In this document: positions 1-7,037 of the stretch, piece by piece | How the letters are laid out: every line of letters starts with the position of its first letter | How positions within the stretch are numbered: position 1 is the stretch's first letter | Assembly: GCA_021823875.1 (NCBI GenBank) | Contig: JAKAMD010000048.1 | Coordinates: 1-13,749, forward strand | Length of the DNA: 13,749 nt | Direction: 5' to 3' | Origin: Pseudomonadota bacterium | Lineage (GTDB): Bacteria; Pseudomonadota; Alphaproteobacteria; Rhizobiales; Xanthobacteraceae | Made by a program: the position numbers and the translations under genes | The notes under the pieces: generated by a model | The model's input: the letters and a program-made list of their open reading frames with translations, nothing else | What the model was told of the DNA's origin: nothing | Database searches by the model: none

Positions 1-353
1 ATCCAGGGATCGCCGAACTGCGCCGCTTGACGCGCGAAGGATGCCTTGGCGGAGTGATAACCGCATTCGTACAACAACGTCGTCAGCAACGTCCTGCGGG
101 TGAACAGCGACGCGGCGGTACTGCCGCTCGCCTGCATGCAACGCAGGTGGATGGTTTCAAACAGATCGAAACCCGAAGGCACGGATTCGGCAAAGCGCTC
201 GCTGGCGTCATCGAGATCTTCGTACGACAGCGCGCCACCTTGCGCGGAGCATCGCGCGCGCAGGTAACGAAAGATCATGTCGGTGATGGTGCTCGCAGTC
301 GCGATGCAGTGGTGCGGGCCGTTTGTGCCCGTCTGCAGTCCATCGCGCGTCAT
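1..353 (-). CDS. Unrecognised protein downstream of cheR, C-terminus cut by window edge
   Basis: An open frame of 117 codons runs from an ATG at 353 off the left edge with no stop. An in-frame TAG lies just upstream at 369-371, so the ATG at 353 is the only good start, and it is preceded by AGGAAGG at a usable spacing. The visible protein begins MTRDGLQTG and is soluble-looking, with no signal peptide or membrane segment. It has an acidic stretch (SYEDLDDASERF, about residues 43-54) and a Cys/Arg-rich middle. I do not recognise the family; it does not look like CheD, which often follows cheR in related clusters. It is codirectional with the che operon but 183 bp beyond cheR, so it may have its own promoter. 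An opposite-strand frame at 27-419 is considered a shadow because it lacks a ribosome binding site and its peptide looks like antisense translation. Confidence 0.6.
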   Translation of the reverse strand, partial: MTRDGLQTGTNGPHHCIATASTITDMIFRYLRARCSAQGGALSYEDLDDASERFAESVPSGFDLFETIHLRCMQASGSTAASLFTRRTLLTTLLYECGYHSAKASFARQAAQFGDPW

Positions 354-497
354 GTGATCCCGACCTTCCTACCGCCCTACCGATCTGCTTGTACACGCAG
401 AAGGTATAAAAGCTCATAATACTGCCGGGAGTGCCCATGCCATTTCGCCGACAGCGCATTCCCCGCCAGAATGGTTTACAAATCATTTTGTACGGCG

Positions 498-523
498 CGC
501 GGCACCACGTTCAGAATGCCGCG
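498..523 (-). terminator. Inverted repeat after cheR, possible terminator
   Basis: A perfect 7-bp inverted repeat (CGCGGCA at 498-504, TGCCGCG at 517-523) with a 12-nt loop begins 14 nt beyond the cheR stop in the direction of transcription. No strong T-run follows immediately, so termination is only a possibility. Confidence 0.3.
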
Positions 524-536
524 GTGCTATCCCTGC

Positions 537-1403
537 TCAACGCTTGGCCGCGAATCGCGATCCTATGTCTGCAATGGCAAACGATGCGCGCGCGTCCCGG
601 TTGGGCTCATAAAGCCCGCGCTTGTCGTGTATCGGCTTGAAAGCATCGGTCAGGCCGACCACGGTTTCCGCCGCACCCAACACCAGGTAGCCGTCGTCGG
701 GCATCTGCCGTACCAACCGATTGAGCACGGCGGTCTTGGTCGGCTGGTCGAAATAGATCAGCACGTTGCGGCAGAACACCAGATCGAACATGCCGAGCGG
801 ACTGAAATCGTTGAGCAGGTTGAGCGGACGAAACTGCACCATGTCGCGCATATCTTGCGCGATCTGCCAGCTCTCGCCGACCTTGTTGAAATACTTCACC
901 AGCAACTGAATCGGCAAACCGCGCTGCACCTCGAACTGGCTGTAGATGCCGGTCTTGGCACGTTCCAACACTTCGCCGGAGAGATCGGTAGCGAGGATAT
1001 CGACACGGTAGCCGGAGAGCTGAGCGCGGAAGTTCGTCAGCACCATACTCAGCGAATAGGGCTCCTGGCCGGTAGAGGCGGCCGTGCACCAGATGCGGAT
1101 GCGTTTTTCCCGCGCGCGCGCGGCGATAAGCGCCGGCATGATGGTATCGCGCACATGATCGAAAGGGATTTTGTCGCGGAAGAAGAAGGTCTCGTTGGTG
1201 GTCATGGCTTCGACCACCTCGTTCGCCAGTGCCGGCACCGGCGTTTTCAGCTTGGCGACCAGATCAGCGAGAGTGCCGAGGCCGTGGCGGCGCGCGACCG
1301 GCAGCAGGCGGCTTTCGGCGAGATATTGCTTTTCGGCCGACAGCACGAGCCCGGAGCGGTCTCTCAAAAGCTTGCGCAGATAGTCGAAATCCTGCGGCGT
1401 CAC
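537..1403 (-). CDS. cheR: CheR, chemotaxis receptor protein-glutamate O-methyltransferase
   Basis: CheR transfers methyl groups from S-adenosylmethionine to glutamates of chemoreceptors, opposing CheB in adaptation. The 288-residue protein has the usual family length. The N-terminal helical domain is followed by the conserved TTNETFFFRD (68-77), the SAM-binding motif WCTAASTGQEP (105-115), LATDLS around D140, and the family signature FCRNVLIYFD (210-219). The start is taken as GTG at 1403 (VTPQDFDYLRK...), because it gives the family's normal N-terminus, overlaps the cheB stop as GTGA, and has GGGAG upstream. A longer frame to 1472 would add 23 arginine/alanine-rich residues lying inside cheB and is judged spurious. 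It is the last recognised che gene of the operon and is probably translationally coupled to cheB. There is no C-terminal receptor-tethering pentapeptide-binding extension that I can identify beyond the core. Confidence 0.96.
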   Translation of the reverse strand: MTPQDFDYLRKLLRDRSGLVLSAEKQYLAESRLLPVARRHGLGTLADLVAKLKTPVPALANEVVEAMTTNETFFFRDKIPFDHVRDTIMPALIAARAREKRIRIWCTAASTGQEPYSLSMVLTNFRAQLSGYRVDILATDLSGEVLERAKTGIYSQFEVQRGLPIQLLVKYFNKVGESWQIAQDMRDMVQFRPLNLLNDFSPLGMFDLVFCRNVLIYFDQPTKTAVLNRLVRQMPDDGYLVLGAAETVVGLTDAFKPIHDKRGLYEPNRDARASFAIADIGSRFAAKR

Positions 1404-2554
1404 GGGTGTTCTCCCGCGAACAGCCGCGTCACCGCGGCGCCGATGTCCGGCAGCGGCAGCAGCGCCGAGCACAAACCGGCATGCGCGACCTGGCCGGGCA
1501 TGCCCCAGACCACGCTGGTCGCCTCGTCCTGCGCCACCATGGCCCCGCCGGCCGCCACGATCGCGCGCGCGCCATTCAGACCGTCGGAGCCCATGCCGGT
1601 GAGCATGAGGCCGAGCACCTTGTGGCCCCAGATTTCGGCGGCGCTGGCAAACAACGGGTCGACCGAGGGCTTGCAGAAATTGATCGGCGGTCCGTCGTCG
1701 AGCACAATCACCGCGATGCCGTCGCGGCGCATGACCTTCATATGGCGGCCGCCGGGCGCGACAAAGATGTGGCCGGCGTTGATCTCCTCGCCGTCCTGCG
1801 CTTCCCGCACCGGATGCCCGCTCACCCGCGCGAGATGTTCGGCCAGGATGGCGGTGAAAGTCGGCGGCATATGCTGGGTGATCAGCACGGGCGCGTGATC
1901 GAGCACGCTGCCGATCTGCGTGACCACGCTATTGAGCGCCTGCGGTCCGCCAGTGGAGGCGCCGATCACCAAGACACGCGGCGTGACCGTCGGCAACGGC
2001 AGCAACTCGACATCGCGCGTAGCGGCCGGCAATTCGGGACGCGGGCTGGCATGCAGGGCCGGCGTGACCGGGGCGACGGATCGTACGGGCGCCACCCGTG
2101 GCCGTATCGCGCGCATGCCGAGCTGGCGGATCTTCTCGATCAGCTCGCGGCGGAAGTCGACCGAGATGGTCACTTCGCGGACCGAAGACGGCTTCGGGAT
2201 GTAGTCGGCGGCGCCGAGGGAAAGCGCCCGCAGACTGATCTCGGCATTACGACGCGTGACCGTGGACGCCATAATCACGACGAGATCGCGCTTCTTGGCC
2301 AGCAGCAGCGGCAGCGCGGTGATCCCGTCGATCCCCGGCATTTCAATGTCGAGCACCACCACATCGGGGTTGGCGCGCTCGACCTGACGCACCGCCTCGG
2401 TTCCCGTGCTCAGCGAGGCGACCAGTTCGAGATCGGGCTCCGCCTCGACCCAGCGCGCGAACAGACCCCGCACCACTACCGCGTCATCGACAACCATGAC
2501 GCGGATGCGCCGGCCAATGGCGGCATGGGATGAAGAAGCGAGGGCGACGTTCAT
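1400..2554 (-). CDS. cheB: CheB, response-regulator protein-glutamate methylesterase
   Basis: CheB is activated by phosphorylation from CheA and removes methyl groups (or deamidates glutamine) on chemoreceptors. The 384-residue protein has a receiver domain (about 17-145) with acidic pair D23/D24, phosphoacceptor D69 in VVLDIEMPG, T98 and K121. An Ala/Pro/Arg-rich linker (about 148-190) leads to the methylesterase domain (about 192-380). The catalytic triad is visible as S200 (GASTGG), H228 (TQHMP) and D324 (GMGSDG). The acidic pair is followed by Ala rather than the frequent Ser (VDDAVVVRG), a tolerated variant. The start ATG at 2554 lies 32 nt after the cheY stop with only a weak ribosome binding site, and the end overlaps cheR by 4 nt. 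It belongs to the cheA-W-Y-B-R operon. Confidence 0.96.
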   Translation of the reverse strand: MNVALASSSHAAIGRRIRVMVVDDAVVVRGLFARWVEAEPDLELVASLSTGTEAVRQVERANPDVVVLDIEMPGIDGITALPLLLAKKRDLVVIMASTVTRRNAEISLRALSLGAADYIPKPSSVREVTISVDFRRELIEKIRQLGMRAIRPRVAPVRSVAPVTPALHASPRPELPAATRDVELLPLPTVTPRVLVIGASTGGPQALNSVVTQIGSVLDHAPVLITQHMPPTFTAILAEHLARVSGHPVREAQDGEEINAGHIFVAPGGRHMKVMRRDGIAVIVLDDGPPINFCKPSVDPLFASAAEIWGHKVLGLMLTGMGSDGLNGARAIVAAGGAMVAQDEATSVVWGMPGQVAHAGLCSALLPLPDIGAAVTRLFAGEHP

Positions 2555-2586
2555 GGACGGAGGTCCGACCCGGTTTGACGCAGCGT

Positions 2587-2952
2587 TCAGATCAGGCCGA
2601 CTTCCTGGAACTTGGCCTCGACGATGTCCTTGTCGAACGGTTTCATGATGTATTCGTTGGCGCCAGCGTGCAGGGCGCGCGCGATTTGCGCGACGTCGTT
2701 CTCGGTCGTGCAGAACACGACTCTCGGAGCATCGCCCCCGGGCAGCCGGCGCAACGAGCGCAGGAACTCATAGCCGTCCATTTTCGGCATGTTCCAGTCG
2801 AGCAGGATCGCCTCCGGGAGCTGGCGGCGACACGCGTCGAGCGCCTGTTCGCCATCCTCGGCCTCGAGGATCTCAAATTCGAGCCCTTCCAGGATTCGCC
2901 GCGCCACCTTACGGATGACACTCGAATCATCGACGATAAGACAGGTCTTCAT
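2587..2952 (-). CDS. cheY: CheY, single-domain chemotaxis response regulator
   Basis: A 121-residue stand-alone receiver, the normal CheY length. CheA phosphorylates it, and phospho-CheY binds the flagellar motor switch or acts as a phosphate sink. The acidic pair is D8/D9, the phosphoacceptor is D52 in LLDWNMPKMDG, the switch threonine region is CTTEND (81-86) and the conserved lysine is K104 (IMKPF). No output domain follows. The ATG at 2952 has GAGG about 7 nt upstream. It lies between cheW and cheB. From sequence alone I cannot tell whether this is the motor-binding CheY or a sink; other genomic copies may exist. Confidence 0.94.
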   Translation of the reverse strand: MKTCLIVDDSSVIRKVARRILEGLEFEILEAEDGEQALDACRRQLPEAILLDWNMPKMDGYEFLRSLRRLPGGDAPRVVFCTTENDVAQIARALHAGANEYIMKPFDKDIVEAKFQEVGLI

Positions 2953-2969
2953 CGCAATCCCTCGTTTTG

Positions 2970-2997
2970 TTCAGTTGTCGCTGCGTTTCAATTGTCG
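2970..2997. repeat. Short direct repeat in the cheW-cheY gap
   Basis: TTCAGTTGTCG (2970-2980) and TTCAATTGTCG (2987-2997) match at 10 of 11 positions with a 17-nt period, in the 79-bp gap upstream of cheY. This could be a regulator-binding or promoter-associated repeat, or chance. No -35/-10 pair is obvious. Confidence 0.35.
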
Positions 2998-3031
2998 TTC
3001 TCGGTATTCGGTCGATAATTTCGCCTGTGGG

Positions 3032-3490
3032 TCATGCCGCCTGTGCGTGGCCGGTGCCTTCGAACAAACGATCGACCTCGAGCACCATCAGCAATTGTCC
3101 GTCCAGCCGATGAATGCCGGTCGACATTCGCGCCAGCGCGGGATCGAGATTGGGCGGATTCGGCTCGCGCGCGGTGTCGTCGAGCTGGAGCACCTCGCCG
3201 ATGCTGTCGATCAGAAGCCCGTAGGATTCTCCGCGCAACTCGATGCCGATGGCCATGCCCGGACCCTTTGGCGCACCGCGATCGAGACCGAGCTGGTGGC
3301 GCAGATCGATCAACGTCACGATACGGCCGCGCAGATTGAGTACGCCGGCGACCTCCGGCGGCGCCAAGGGCACGCGCGTCACCCGCTCGGGCGTGAACAC
3401 GTCCTGCACGCGCCGGATCGGCAAACCGAACAGCTGGCCGCCGACGACGGCGGTGACATATTCACTCAGGGTGCTGTTGCTGTTTTCCAT
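3032..3490 (-). CDS. cheW: CheW, chemotaxis coupling protein
   Basis: CheW bridges chemoreceptors and the P5 domain of CheA in the cytoplasmic array. The 152-residue protein is essentially one CheW domain: the N-terminal strand region EYVTAVVGGQLFGLPI (10-25), RVQDVF, then APPEVAGVLNLRGRIVTLIDL, the family signature that includes the conserved Arg of NLRGR, and a second half with GLLIDSIGEVLQL. It starts with ATG at 3490, 16 nt after the cheA stop, so it is almost certainly cotranscribed with cheA. The ribosome binding site is weak (TGAG), consistent with reinitiation after cheA. CheA itself carries two further CheW-like domains, so three CheW folds are encoded back to back here. Confidence 0.95.
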   Translation of the reverse strand: MENSNSTLSEYVTAVVGGQLFGLPIRRVQDVFTPERVTRVPLAPPEVAGVLNLRGRIVTLIDLRHQLGLDRGAPKGPGMAIGIELRGESYGLLIDSIGEVLQLDDTAREPNPPNLDPALARMSTGIHRLDGQLLMVLEVDRLFEGTGHAQAA

Positions 3491-3506
3491 GGCTCACATC
3501 GGCGTA

Positions 3507-6137
3507 TCAGGCGGCACGTTCGACATCGCATTGCTCCTTGAGCGCCGCGATCAGACCCTGGCGGTCGAACTTGGCGACATAGTCGTGGAAACCGGCACGG
3601 CGGCCGCGCTCGATGGCTTCGCTGGAGACGGCCGAGGACAGGCCGATCACTGGCAGATCGGCGGTGCGCGCGTCGGCGCGCAAAGCCTCCGTCAATTCGA
3701 AGCCGTCCATGCCGGGCATCTCGACATCGGTGACGACCACGTCGAAGGCGCGGCCTTCGCGCGTGAGATTGAGTGCTTCCGCGGCCGAGCCGACCGCGGT
3801 GACTACATAGCCCGCCGCCTGCAGCACCGGCGCCAGCATGTTCCGGAAGAAGTGCGAGTCGTCGACCAGCAACACCGCCTTCTGCCGGACCTGCTCCGGC
3901 CGCTCCCTGCGGCGGAACCAATCCTCGAATGCGAGCGGCAGGAAATGGCCGACATCGACGATTTCGGTCGCCTGCCCCTTGATGATGGCCGAACCGAGTA
4001 CGCCGGGATTATCGCTGGCGACCTGGATGTCGAGCCGGTCCTCGACGATATCGATGATCTCGTCGACCACCAGCGCCATCGAGCGGATGCCATCGGAGAA
4101 GACCAGGAGCGGTTGGGCTCCCTCGCCTTTGACGCGCACCTTCTCGTTCATGGTCACCAGCGGCATGAGCTGACCGCGGTACTGCACCATGTGGCGGCCG
4201 TCCGACAGTTCGATGGTGCGCGCGTCGATCTCCTCGAGCCGCGTGACCAGCGACAGCGGCACGGCCTTGGGCTGCGCGGAACCGGCGCGGAACACCAGCA
4301 GCGAGGTGTTTTCCGCCGCGGCCGCGGCCTCGCGCGCCTCGGCTTCAGAGTCTGCCACGATCTGGGTCGAGACCGAGCTGCCCAGCGCCTGCGCGACACC
4401 ATTCGGATCGATGATCATGATCACCGACCCGTCGCCAAGGATGGTGTTGCCGGAAAACATGGCGATGTGGCGCAGCTTGCTCGACATCGGCTTCACCACG
4501 ATTTCCTCGGTGTGGAACACCTTGTCCACCACCACGCCGAAGGTCCGGCTGCCGACCTGGGTCACCACGATGTAGCCGCGCGCGGGATCGCCGCCGGCGT
4601 CCGGTAGGCCGAGCAGATCGGCGAGCCGCGCCAGCGGCAGCAGCTTGTTGCGCAGACGCAGCACGGTGGTGTCGCGGATGCGTTCGATGCGGTGGTCGCC
4701 GGCATTGCGGGCACGCACCAGTTCGACCACCGCGATTTGCGGAATGGCGAAGTGGGCGCCGCCGACTTCCACGATCAAGGCGGCCACGATCGCCAGCGTG
4801 AGCGGAATCTTGATGGTGAAGCTCGTGCCCACGCCGGCCACCGATTTCACGTCGATGGCCCCGCCGATCTGATCGATATTGTTGTCCACCACGTCCATGC
4901 CGACGCCGCGGCCGGATATGGCCGTGATCGTGGCGGCGGTGGAGAAGCCGGGCTCGAAAATGTATTTGTGGATCTGCGCCTGGGTGAGCGTGGCGGCGTC
5001 GGCTTCCGAGACGAGCCCTTTCGCGATCGCCCTCGCCCTGATGCGCTCGGTATCGAGGCCTCGGCCATCATCGGCGATCTGCACGATGATGTGGCCGCCT
5101 TCATGATAGGCTGACAGGCGGATGCGGCCGCGTTCGGGCTTGCCGACGGCGCGCCGCTCGGCCGGCGTTTCCAGCCCGTGATCGGCGGAATTGCGCACCA
5201 TGTGGGTGAGCGGATCCTTGATCAGGTCGAGCACCTGGCGATCGAGCTCGGTCTCGGCGCCATGCATTTCCAGATCGATCTGCTTGCCGAGATCGTCGGC
5301 GAGATCGCGCACGATGCGCGGCAGCTTCTGCCACGCGTTGCCGATCGGCTGCATGCGCGTCTTCATCACGCCTTCCTGCAGCTCGGCGGTCACGTTGGAC
5401 AGGCGCTGCAATGGCGCCTTGAATTCCGAATCCTCGTGGCGGCGCGCGATCTCCAGGAGCTGGTTACGGGTGAGCACCAGCTCGGACACCATGGTCATCA
5501 GATGTTCGAGCGTGTCGACGGCAACGCGGATCGACTGGACACCGCTCTTGGCGGGCTCCTCATCCTTGCCGCCCTTGGCAGGCTCTTCATCCATGACGGC
5601 GGCGGGCGCGGCAGACTTGGCGGGCGTCACCTCGACGGGAGTGGCGTGAAAGGCCCGTTCGAGATCGTCGAGCGAATCCTCGCCCGGCCGCAACGGCCGC
5701 TCCAAAACTTGCGGCGTGAGCGCACCAATGGTGCGCCCCGGTTCGGCAGCCGGCGCCGGCGCGATGCGTTCGACCATGCGCTCGAGCTCGCCGATCAGGT
5801 CGTCGTCGCTGCCCTCGGGCTCGCGCGCCTCGCGATCGAGCGAGTCCAGAATCATCTTGATGCGATCGATGGTCGTCAGGATGACGCTGACCGCTTCGTG
5901 GGTCGCCGGTGCGCCGTCGCGAAACCTGCCCATGAGCGTTTCGGCGGCATGCGTGAGCGCTTCCAGTCGGGGCAGGCCGAGGAAACCGCAGGTACCCTTG
6001 ATGGTATGGACGAGACGGAAAATGTTGCCGAGGATTTCGGCATTGTTTGGATTCTGCTCGAAACGTACGAGTTCAACATCGACGACGTCGAGACTCTCGT
6101 GGGTCTCGGTCACGAACTCACGCAACAGGTCGTCCAT
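3507..6137 (-). CDS. cheA: CheA, hybrid chemotaxis histidine kinase with C-terminal receiver
   Basis: CheA is the array kinase that autophosphorylates on its Hpt domain and donates phosphate to CheY and CheB. The 876-residue protein shows P1/Hpt (about 1-105, phospho-His H44 in LVHTIKG) and a Pro/Ala linker (about 106-199) with a DEEPAK repeat and no recognisable P2 domain. The P3 dimerisation region follows (about 200-265), then the P4 ATPase (N-box N316 in VRNSADHG, ADDGRG 355-360, GRGVGMD 409-415, GVGTSF 435-440). A P5 CheW-like domain (about 450-588) is followed by a second, more divergent CheW-like domain (about 611-745). The C-terminal receiver (about 753-876) has D759/D760, phosphoacceptor D804 (TDVEMPG) and K856. 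Ordinary CheA is about 650-700 residues, so the extra length comes from the second CheW-like domain and receiver. The start ATG at 6137 has GAGG 8 nt upstream; an in-frame extension to 6185 looks noncoding. It is first in the operon, with a CtrA-type box upstream. Confidence 0.96.
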   Translation of the reverse strand: MDDLLREFVTETHESLDVVDVELVRFEQNPNNAEILGNIFRLVHTIKGTCGFLGLPRLEALTHAAETLMGRFRDGAPATHEAVSVILTTIDRIKMILDSLDREAREPEGSDDDLIGELERMVERIAPAPAAEPGRTIGALTPQVLERPLRPGEDSLDDLERAFHATPVEVTPAKSAAPAAVMDEEPAKGGKDEEPAKSGVQSIRVAVDTLEHLMTMVSELVLTRNQLLEIARRHEDSEFKAPLQRLSNVTAELQEGVMKTRMQPIGNAWQKLPRIVRDLADDLGKQIDLEMHGAETELDRQVLDLIKDPLTHMVRNSADHGLETPAERRAVGKPERGRIRLSAYHEGGHIIVQIADDGRGLDTERIRARAIAKGLVSEADAATLTQAQIHKYIFEPGFSTAATITAISGRGVGMDVVDNNIDQIGGAIDVKSVAGVGTSFTIKIPLTLAIVAALIVEVGGAHFAIPQIAVVELVRARNAGDHRIERIRDTTVLRLRNKLLPLARLADLLGLPDAGGDPARGYIVVTQVGSRTFGVVVDKVFHTEEIVVKPMSSKLRHIAMFSGNTILGDGSVIMIIDPNGVAQALGSSVSTQIVADSEAEAREAAAAAENTSLLVFRAGSAQPKAVPLSLVTRLEEIDARTIELSDGRHMVQYRGQLMPLVTMNEKVRVKGEGAQPLLVFSDGIRSMALVVDEIIDIVEDRLDIQVASDNPGVLGSAIIKGQATEIVDVGHFLPLAFEDWFRRRERPEQVRQKAVLLVDDSHFFRNMLAPVLQAAGYVVTAVGSAAEALNLTREGRAFDVVVTDVEMPGMDGFELTEALRADARTADLPVIGLSSAVSSEAIERGRRAGFHDYVAKFDRQGLIAALKEQCDVERAA
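5538..5591 (-). repeat. Two 27-bp coding repeats in the CheA P1-P3 linker
   Basis: Two adjacent nine-codon units encode DEEPAKGGK and DEEPAKSGV (CheA residues 183-200). They differ at several third-codon positions, so the duplication is not very recent. They lie in the flexible linker where P2 would be in enteric CheA. Confidence 0.7.
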
Positions 6138-6253
6138 GGAAAACGCCTCATCGACGGCGCGACAGACCGTGCGCCGCTCTCCCACCAGAGCCGGGCCAGT
6201 GTGTCGTTGAAGCGTTTAATTTTGGTTGCAGCTGAGGGTGGTGGAGTCTGCGA

Positions 6254-6268
6254 TTAAGTCCTCGTTAA
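6254..6268. promoter_or_regulatory. Perfect CtrA-type binding site upstream of cheA
   Basis: TTAAGTCCTCGTTAA matches the full CtrA consensus TTAA-N7-TTAA exactly, and on the plus strand it continues as TTAACC. It lies 116 bp upstream of the cheA start and 26 bp beyond the chpT stop, so cheA is the likely target. CtrA is the master cell-cycle and motility regulator of Alphaproteobacteria. Binding is inferred from the motif only. An isolated TTAA half-site lies nearer to cheA at 6216-6219. Confidence 0.7.
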
Positions 6269-6294
6269 CCACGAGGAATTCGCGGCTGGCGCGG

Positions 6295-6927
6295 CTATTT
6301 CGCGCTCACGACCACCGCGTTGTCCTGCAGGACGACGCCCACTTGAACGCCGCAGTCGCGTGCCAACAGTCCGGTATAGAACGGCTGGATGCGATGGGCG
6401 TCGACCGGCTCGCCACCGGTGTCGCCGGCGAGCAAGGCCGGCGCGGCCGGCGGCACCCGGGCATTGGTGCCGGTGGCGGTGATCTGAAAACCCATGCTCT
6501 CACCCTCGCCGATCGGATCGACGGTGAGCATGCCGCCGCGCGGGATCGCTTGGCCGGCAATCAGCAGCATGTTGAGCACGAGCTTGACCCGGTTCTTGAT
6601 CAACAGCAGGCGCGGCAGATTCCAGGTGAGCTTGGTCTTGTCGTCCTCGAAGAAACCGCGCGCGATCTTCTCGGCGTCGCCGAGATCGATCTGCGCGCCT
6701 GCGGAGCCGGCCGCGCCGAAGGCGATGCGGCAGAATTGCAGCTTGGCCGAGGCGGTCTCGGCGCTCTTCTTGATGAGGTCCATCGCGAAGGTGCGGGTCT
6801 CCTCGTCGTTCTCCTCGGCCAGCACTTCCAGGCCGTTGACGATGGCGCCGACCGGGCTGATCAGGTCGTGGCAGACCCGCGAGCACAGCAGGGCGGCGAG
6901 ATCGAGCGCTTCGAGCGATGCGGTCAT
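6295..6927 (-). CDS. chpT: ChpT, histidine phosphotransferase of the CckA-CtrA pathway
   Basis: ChpT forms a dimeric four-helix bundle that relays phosphate from the hybrid kinase CckA to CtrA and CpdR. The 210-residue protein starts MTASLEALDLAALLCSRVCH and has the phospho-histidine motif CHDLISPVGAI (H20) on the first helix. An AKLQFCRIAFGAAGS-like region follows, with a degenerate Bergerat-type C-terminal domain that lacks convincing ATP-binding G-boxes, as expected for ChpT. The ATG at 6927 is chosen because GGAGA lies 8 nt upstream and the protein then matches the family N-terminus; the frame extends to 7005 without support. It is divergent from cysQ (110 bp between start codons) and upstream of the che operon on the same strand. 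Confidence in the family is high, based on the HDLISP motif and overall length. Confidence 0.9.
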   Translation of the reverse strand: MTASLEALDLAALLCSRVCHDLISPVGAIVNGLEVLAEENDEETRTFAMDLIKKSAETASAKLQFCRIAFGAAGSAGAQIDLGDAEKIARGFFEDDKTKLTWNLPRLLLIKNRVKLVLNMLLIAGQAIPRGGMLTVDPIGEGESMGFQITATGTNARVPPAAPALLAGDTGGEPVDAHRIQPFYTGLLARDCGVQVGVVLQDNAVVVSAK

Positions 6928-7037
6928 GGTCTGGTCTCCGCTGGGCATGCAGGGTATGTCACGCGACGACGAATCGCCGGCAACCGCGACATTACGGCCA
7001 TACACTGCACCCTCAGCACCGCCAAGGACCGAAACGC

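Noticed and set aside
27..419. Plus-strand frame at the left edge
   Set aside because: No ribosome binding site, and it runs over the better supported minus-strand gene with its own in-frame upstream stop and AGGAAGG.
1229..2533. Plus-strand open frame of 434 codons opposite cheB
   Set aside because: Composition (RDRRQRQQ, HHH clusters) is typical antisense translation; the minus strand carries intact CheB motifs.
6138..6185. N-terminal extension of CheA by 16 codons
   Set aside because: The Hpt domain of CheA begins at MDDLLREF with GAGG properly spaced; the extension resembles untranslated leader.
6207..6219. Second CtrA-like site TTGA...TTAA near cheA
   Set aside because: The half-sites are 9 instead of 11 nt apart start to start and one is mismatched; kept only as an isolated half-site.
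5178..6257. Plus-strand open frame of 359 codons opposite cheA
   Set aside because: Antisense to clearly conserved CheA domains; the peptide is His/Arg/Asp-rich with no family match.
6928..7005. N-terminal extension of ChpT by 26 codons
   Set aside because: It contains no family-like sequence, lies in the divergent promoter region with cysQ, and GGAGA precedes the ATG at 6927.
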